The notes beneath the pieces are model-generated. The model was not told the DNA's origin. It did no database searches and was given only the letters and a program-made list of their open reading frames with translations. Of a stretch of DNA of 64,000 nucleotides, positions 59,826 to 64,000 are shown one piece after another; position 1 is the stretch's first letter, and each line of letters begins with the position of its first letter. This stretch comes from Spirochaetaceae bacterium (GTDB lineage: Bacteria > Spirochaetota > Spirochaetia > SZUA-6 > DRHE01): contig CP070696.1 in assembly GCA_020353535.1 (NCBI GenBank), forward strand, positions 995,681 through 1,059,680, given 5' to 3'. Position numbers and translations under genes: made by a program.

Positions 59826-60821
59826 CTATAACCAGATGTTCCTGATTCTGTTGTTAATGTAGGTGGCGACGATCAGGATCGCTCCAACAAAGAATTTGTA
59901 AAAATAACCAGGAGCTCCGGTTAGCACCAGTCCAATTCTGATCATACTCACAATAAAGGCGCCCAAAGCGGCTCCGACTATGGTTCCGTAACCACCGAAC
60001 ATAAAAGTCCCGCCGATAACAGCGGCGGCAATAGCCTCCAGCTCATATCCCGTTCCAAAAGCCACGTTGGCAAAGGTGAACCTACTGATTGCGATGCACC
60101 CGGCAAAGGCAGCCAGCACGGAACACAAAACGAAGTTTATGAGCTTCACCCTGTTCGTATTCACTCCTCGAGCCCGAGCCGTTTCCTTGTCACCACCGGT
60201 AGCAAACACCCAGTTGCCATACTTAGTTTTAAATAGAAGAAAAGAAAAGAATGCAACAACAAGTAAAAACCACAGATGGGAGGGACGAAAGCCATAATCA
60301 ATGATCTTTGAAAGAACGACCGGCATCACCGGATCCGCTCTGTAAGCTAGGGAATGTCCACCGGTTGCGACTAATAGCCCGCCTCTGGTCATCAACATCA
60401 TCCCCAGAGTCGCTATAAATGAAGGCAGCCCCATTTTAACAGTTACCGCCCAGTTTATGACTCCGATTACCGCGGCCACGACCAGGGCAGCCAGCAGGCC
60501 TAGGGTAGAGTGGATCTGGTTGGCGGTAACCACAAAGACTGCTCCGGCCAGAGCATACACCCCGCCTACTGAAAGATCGAATTCTCCGGAAATAATCAGT
60601 AGGGCTTCACCGATCGTAATGATTCCTAGCTCGGCTACCAGGCTGAATATCCCGGTCAGACTGGCAATAGTTAGGAACTTGGGTGCGATTATCGAGAATA
60701 TCAAAAAAACTGTTGAAAATGCGATCAGCACCCCGAATACAGGACGGCGAACAAAAGAGCTACCCAATTTGGATAATAAGCCTCTTTCCGGTTGATCCAC
60801 TTCGCTTGTTTGGACTTCCAT
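59826..60821 (-). CDS. RbsC-like sugar ABC permease
   Basis: A 331-residue permease with about nine hydrophobic segments. CUT2 stretches include GEALLIISGEFDLSVGGVYALAGAV (here noted in parts GEALLIISGEFDLSVGG and VYALAGAV), GLPSFIATLGMMLMTRGG, YGNWVFATGGDKETARARGVN and GGTFMFGGYGTIVGAALGA. It pairs with the single-domain ATPase 14 bases downstream. The ribosome site GAGGAG is somewhat far from the ATG. A hairpin lies 36 bases upstream. Confidence 0.92.
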   Translation of the reverse strand: MEVQTSEVDQPERGLLSKLGSSFVRRPVFGVLIAFSTVFLIFSIIAPKFLTIASLTGIFSLVAELGIITIGEALLIISGEFDLSVGGVYALAGAVFVVTANQIHSTLGLLAALVVAAVIGVINWAVTVKMGLPSFIATLGMMLMTRGGLLVATGGHSLAYRADPVMPVVLSKIIDYGFRPSHLWFLLVVAFFSFLLFKTKYGNWVFATGGDKETARARGVNTNRVKLINFVLCSVLAAFAGCIAISRFTFANVAFGTGYELEAIAAAVIGGTFMFGGYGTIVGAALGAFIVSMIRIGLVLTGAPGYFYKFFVGAILIVATYINNRIRNIWL

Positions 60822-60856
60822 CTGTAGTCACAACTCCTCGTTTTCATGAAATAAAT

Positions 60857-60883
60857 TGGAACGTCGGTACGACCGACGTTCCA
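60857..60883 (-). terminator. Intercistronic hairpin after the RbsB-like gene
   Basis: A perfect 12-bp stem (60857-60868 with 60872-60883) closes a 3-base loop, between the RbsB-like stop (60923) and the permease start (60821). On the minus strand it is followed by ATTTATTTCAT, AT-rich but not a clean T tract. It may give more binding protein than permease. Confidence 0.7.
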
Positions 60884-60922
60884 CTTAAATTACCCTGCTT
60901 TATTATAGTACACTGAAAACCG

Positions 60923-61909
60923 TTAACGAATCCCCTGGTCGATCAATTCTTTGAGTGCGGAAACATCATCCGGAAACAATCCAAGGGTCGGGATTTCCGC
61001 CGGTGGCGTGAATCCATATTTCAGGTGCAAGAACATGAAAGTCACACCAAGAAAACCTTGCATATACGGTTGTTCATCGATGGAGAAATCTATCTTTCCT
61101 TGTTCCATCATCTCCATCGTCGCCGTAGTCAAACCGAACGTGCTAATCTTTACATCCTGACCAGGCTTGATGCCTTCTTCCTCTAAACGGACTACAAGGG
61201 CTTCGGCCCGGACCATGTTCCCCGTAAAGATCGTATCTGTGTCTGGATGTGCCTTAACATAAGCGAGCATGATTTCTGCCGCTTGCACGACGTCTTCGGT
61301 TGTATCCACCGCTTCCACGGGCACGCCGGCGGCCTGCATAATATCGATGAACCCCTGCCCTCTCTCCACCAGATTGAGTGCACCGGGCTGATGATTGCCG
61401 TAGAAAGCTCTTTTAGGTTTATAGTCCTTCAGGACTTCTTTGGCCGCCAGTACACCTCCTTCGTAGGGTATCTCGCCAACATAGGAGAGGTATGGAATTT
61501 TTTCGACAGTCGGACGGGAGTCAGGGCTGTCCACTGCAATCACGGGTAGACCGCCGCTTATGGCCCGCCGCAAAAGGTCGTCCATGGCCGGAGGATTTGT
61601 CATAGTTGCAATAAGCCCATCGGGCTGGGCTGCAATGGCTGCTTCCAGCATGGCCATGAACTGTTCGAAGGCAAATGCATCGGGGCCTGTGTAGATCAGC
61701 TTCAATTCGGGCACCAGTGCCGCTGCATCTTTCATACCCTTTTCGACCATCTTCCAGTACGGGTCGGCTATTCCGCCGTGAACAACCGCATATACGGTAA
61801 ACTGCGGCGCTCCTGCGGCTGCTTCCCCCTTACCGCCGGCTGCGAACACACTAAAGGCGAAAAGAGAAATTAAAAGCACAATCAGAAAAACTTTTCTACC
61901 TGTTTTCAT
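60923..61909 (-). CDS. RbsB-like periplasmic sugar-binding protein
   Basis: A 328-residue binding protein of the type 1 (ribose/allose-like) fold. A signal peptide (KVFLIVLLISLFAFSVFA) leads to a Gly/Glu/Ala N-terminus (AGGKGEAAAG). Domain stretches include KGMKDAAALVPELKLIYTG, AAIAAQPDGLIATMTNP, GLPVIAVDSPDS and GNMVRAEALVVRLEEEG. It should deliver a sugar or small polar compound to the RbsC-like permease. The ATG at 61909 follows a strong GAGGAGG; an upstream TTG extension is less likely. Confidence 0.92.
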   Translation of the reverse strand: MKTGRKVFLIVLLISLFAFSVFAAGGKGEAAAGAPQFTVYAVVHGGIADPYWKMVEKGMKDAAALVPELKLIYTGPDAFAFEQFMAMLEAAIAAQPDGLIATMTNPPAMDDLLRRAISGGLPVIAVDSPDSRPTVEKIPYLSYVGEIPYEGGVLAAKEVLKDYKPKRAFYGNHQPGALNLVERGQGFIDIMQAAGVPVEAVDTTEDVVQAAEIMLAYVKAHPDTDTIFTGNMVRAEALVVRLEEEGIKPGQDVKISTFGLTTATMEMMEQGKIDFSIDEQPYMQGFLGVTFMFLHLKYGFTPPAEIPTLGLFPDDVSALKELIDQGIR

Positions 61910-61964
61910 AGGAACCTCCTCAATAACATGTTTGGTCGCTGACAAGAGTTGCTGGTTGATGTGC

Positions 61965-61984
61965 CTACATTGGTATCACCTCCC
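61965..61984 (-). promoter_or_regulatory. Shine-Dalgarno plus ATG-TAG in the RbsB-like leader
   Basis: On the minus strand the sequence GGGAGGTGATACCAATGTAG reads as a near-perfect ribosome site followed by a start codon and an immediate stop codon. It lies inside the predicted leader, about 60 bases before the binding-protein start. It could be a start-stop regulatory element or chance. Confidence 0.35.
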
Positions 61985-61992
61985 TTTCTATC

Positions 61993-62022
61993 AGCATACA
62001 CGAATACGACAGGTCTGATCAA
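61993..62022 (-). promoter_or_regulatory. Putative promoter of the RbsB-like operon
   Basis: On the minus strand TTGATC (62022-62017) and TATGCT (61998-61993) are 18 bases apart, giving a leader of about 78 bases before the binding-protein ATG. Confidence 0.5.
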
Positions 62023-62327
62023 GATTACGGACTTGAGCTATTCCTTTTGATTGCGGCCATGACCCTAACTCGTACCAAAGCTGTATCAGGTCTTTTTCGA
62101 CAATTGATTGCGTGTGGCTCAAGAATGGTGTGGTTGGTGGTCAGTGACTTCTACCCCGTGAAACCGGCGTCGCTTCCCAATATAGCATATATGACTCGAT
62201 TACAGGGGATAATCGGTGGGATGCAGCCGATTTTCCACATATATCGCATCCATGGCTATCTTGAACGTACAAAGCACAGCAACGCCCCCGGCTCTACTGA
62301 AAAATGGCGTTAACAACCTGCCGTCCA
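62023..62327. other. Intergenic stretch with no clear gene
   Basis: Between the promoter of the sugar importer and the end of the REC-PAS kinase I see no supported gene. An 88-codon plus-strand frame has no good ribosome site and no recognisable domain. No hairpin with a T tract was found. Confidence 0.5.
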
Positions 62328-63890
62328 TCATCTCTTCCCTGCTTTTGTCTTCTTAGAAACGATCAGAGGAACGCTGAAACAGAATCTCGCCCATTGGTCC
62401 GGAACAGATTCCGCCCAAACCTTTCCGTGATGCAATTCAATGATCTGCTTTGTCAGATAAAGACCTAGACCGCTCCCACGATTTTTCAAAGTATTCTTAT
62501 TCTCTAACCGGGAAAATTTTGCAAATAGAGCAGCCTGCTCATCCGGACGAAATCCTGCGCCTTTGTTCCAAACTGTGATGGTAAGTTTTCCTTGATCTTT
62601 ACGGACAGTGAGGCGGACCTGTGTGTGTTCCGCACCATATTTTGCTGCGTTGGTGAGGTAGTTGGTCAATGCAACGCGGAGTAATTCGTGATCTGCCTGA
62701 ACCGTCACATCTTCGGGACAATCGACAGCCAGAGTGACTTCGCGCGACTTGAAAAGTATCTGAGCGTGTTCAACACAAGGCTCCACAATCTCCTTATAGA
62801 AATTGACAGGCACTTTACGGGCGACCAATTCGCCCATCCCGAACCGTGAGAGATCAAGGTAATTCTTGACCATATCCTGCAATTCTTCGCAATTACGCCT
62901 GATGCGGAGAAGATATGGGCTGATTTTATCCGGAAGATCTCCTGTATAACCTTCCAGCATAAGCATAATCAAGCTTTGCATCGCCGCCAGCGGAGATTTT
63001 AATTCATGCGTGACAAATCCTAATGTATCCATGCTAAAAGTGAGGTTCTCCTTCTGGAGCCGTACTTTTTCTTCTTCCATGGCTTTTCGCCAGGTGAGAT
63101 CTCGAATCGCGACAACCCGAACATCGCGTCCCTGATATGGCATCGTTTTGGCCTGAACCTCAAGAGGAAATAGCGAACCGTCTTTTCTGATCCCTTCTGC
63201 TTCGTAGGGATTTCCATCATTCGTTCGCATCCATCCTAGGACCTTGTCCCGAAAGCCGGGCGACAAAAAATCCAGAATATTATTTCCGATCGCTTCAGAA
63301 CGCTTATAGCCGAACATCTTCTCTAGAGTCTGGTTGCCGTCAAGAATTCGTCCCTCATCATGAATGAGTATCCCTTCGAAAGTGGCTTCTGATAGCCCGT
63401 GGAATCGTGCTTCACTTTCTTGCAGCTCTAGCTTTTGCTTTTCTAACAGGACATTTTTCTGTTGTAATAGTTCGTTTTGTTCCTGAAGTTGCCGCTGGAA
63501 TTTCCGAATGGTCAGATGGGCGTTCACACGAGCTAAGACCTCTTCGTGTTGCAGCGGCTTGGTAAGATAATCGACAGCGCCCATTTCAAAGCCTTTGACT
63601 TTGTCCACGGTCTCTGTTAGGGCTGTCATAAAAATTACCGGAATATCCTTTGTGGTCTTGTCCCCTTTCAACCTTCGGCAGGTCTCAAAGCCATCAATTC
63701 CCGGCATCATCACATCCAACAAAATGATATCCGGGATGATGCGCTCAACATGTTTGAGGGTCTCCTCACCACTTTGCGCCACCATAAGTTCATAACCCCT
63801 CTGCCGCAAAAATGTCGTTAGAAGTTTCAAATTATCGAGCTTATCATCAACGATCAGAATGGTACTGCTGTCCGATGATTCCAGCTTCAT
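62328..63890 (-). CDS. REC-PAS-histidine kinase
   Basis: A 520-residue soluble signalling protein. The receiver domain (1-125) has phospho-acceptor Asp59 (ILLDVMMPGIDG) and the Lys in LTKPLQHEEVL. A coiled linker (about 130-165) leads to a PAS domain (about 170-275, RFHGLSEATFEGILIHDEG, GRDVRVVAIRDLT). The kinase core begins with the phospho-acceptor His in FVTHELKSPLAAM. The ATPase has NYLTNAAKYG and GSGLGLYLTKQI. The receiver-first order suggests it is downstream in a relay. The start overlaps the stop of the previous gene by ATGA, and GGAGG precedes it. Confidence 0.93.
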   Translation of the reverse strand: MKLESSDSSTILIVDDKLDNLKLLTTFLRQRGYELMVAQSGEETLKHVERIIPDIILLDVMMPGIDGFETCRRLKGDKTTKDIPVIFMTALTETVDKVKGFEMGAVDYLTKPLQHEEVLARVNAHLTIRKFQRQLQEQNELLQQKNVLLEKQKLELQESEARFHGLSEATFEGILIHDEGRILDGNQTLEKMFGYKRSEAIGNNILDFLSPGFRDKVLGWMRTNDGNPYEAEGIRKDGSLFPLEVQAKTMPYQGRDVRVVAIRDLTWRKAMEEEKVRLQKENLTFSMDTLGFVTHELKSPLAAMQSLIMLMLEGYTGDLPDKISPYLLRIRRNCEELQDMVKNYLDLSRFGMGELVARKVPVNFYKEIVEPCVEHAQILFKSREVTLAVDCPEDVTVQADHELLRVALTNYLTNAAKYGAEHTQVRLTVRKDQGKLTITVWNKGAGFRPDEQAALFAKFSRLENKNTLKNRGSGLGLYLTKQIIELHHGKVWAESVPDQWARFCFSVPLIVSKKTKAGKR

Positions 63891-64000
63891 TTTTTTCCTC
63901 CTGGCAGGTACCTTTGAATCATCTTGACGATTTGTTTGAATTGAAAGTTATCAGCAAGTTCTTCGATCCTGGTAACAAAGGGGATAAATAGTTTATTCTC
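63887..64000 (-). CDS. C-terminal end of an upstream gene, probably a signalling protein
   Basis: The minus-strand frame is open from the window edge and ends at 63887 in an ATGA overlap with the REC-PAS kinase. The 37 visible residues include RIEELADNFQFKQIVKM and a basic tail (RYLPGGKK). That ending resembles the C-termini of large multi-sensor hybrid kinases. The identification rests on a short piece, so it is tentative; the coupling to a kinase gene supports it. Confidence 0.6.
   Translation of the reverse strand, partial: ENKLFIPFVTRIEELADNFQFKQIVKMIQRYLPGGKK

Noticed and set aside
62047..62313. 88-codon plus-strand frame in the gap before the REC-PAS kinase
   Set aside because: No ribosome site, no domain, and it runs toward the convergent kinase gene end; treated as intergenic.
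1..64000. tRNA, rRNA, CRISPR arrays, insertion sequences, integrases and attachment sites
   Set aside because: I looked for cloverleaf-like stretches, regularly spaced repeats, transposase motifs and long terminal repeats and saw none that could be supported.

Overview
The window looks like a chromosome segment of an anaerobic or microaerophilic spirochaete (Spirochaetaceae/Spirochaetales-like). This is inferred from gene content: three solute-binding proteins whose mature N-termini are Gly/Ala/Glu-rich in spirochaete style (AGGEQEA, AAGGKGEA, AGANTEAE), FecR- and PEGA-type envelope proteins, class III cyclases, an HD-GYP response regulator, strictly anaerobic enzymes (an aldehyde:ferredoxin oxidoreductase and HgcAB) and many ABC importers for organic compounds. 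No rRNA, tRNA, CRISPR array, transposase or integrase was seen.

Layout. (1) 1-980: the 3' part of hgcA and all of hgcB, the gene pair that defines microbial mercury methylation. (2) 977-5812: a two-component system (minus) divergent from an operon for a ferritin-like DUF2202 protein, a NapH-like membrane ferredoxin, a membrane-anchored protein with two similar domains and a DUF4405 cytochrome-b-like protein, closed by an intrinsic terminator. (3) 6098-21032: a catabolic island. It holds a zinc-type dehydrogenase and a long minus-strand series: PocR-AraC regulator, ferredoxin, AOR, RpiB-like isomerase, argininosuccinate-lyase-like enzyme, two UroD-family proteins and a complete peptide/opine-type ABC importer. 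(4) 21195-23212: pirin and a DUF362-ferredoxin protein, convergent. (5) 23314-27898: four translationally coupled envelope genes forming an apparently duplicated module (TolB-like/PEGA/barrel protein plus lipoprotein, twice). (6) 27932-34957: a coiled-coil/TPR membrane protein, a membrane adenylate cyclase and an HD-GYP regulator (minus), divergent from a FecR-domain protein and an outer-membrane-like protein. (7) 35072-42025: housekeeping and small-molecule genes (PLP dehydratase, DUF3047, racemase, L-rhamnose isomerase, DinB, DUF454, VOC, degenerate Nudix). (8) 42419-46095: a heterodimeric ABC exporter with one degenerate ATP site. (9) 46107-53497: a CUT1 sugar ABC operon with two glycerophosphodiesterases, a TIM-barrel isomerase and a GntR-type regulator fused to a TAXI solute-binding domain. 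(10) 53822-58163: a PAS histidine kinase, a response regulator fused to a thioredoxin-reductase-like flavoprotein that lacks the CxxC, and a cyclase. (11) 58212-61909: an RbsABC-like importer with a creatininase. (12) 62328-64000: a REC-PAS-kinase and the tail of another gene.

The main points of interest are hgcAB, the GntR-FCD-TAXI fusion regulator with a readable promoter and operator, the AOR/UroD/lyase island with repeated CAGCGCTG palindromes, the duplicated envelope module, and a recurring hairpin placed directly after each of the three solute-binding-protein genes. All functional assignments come from reading motifs and protein sequence by eye; no database search was run.
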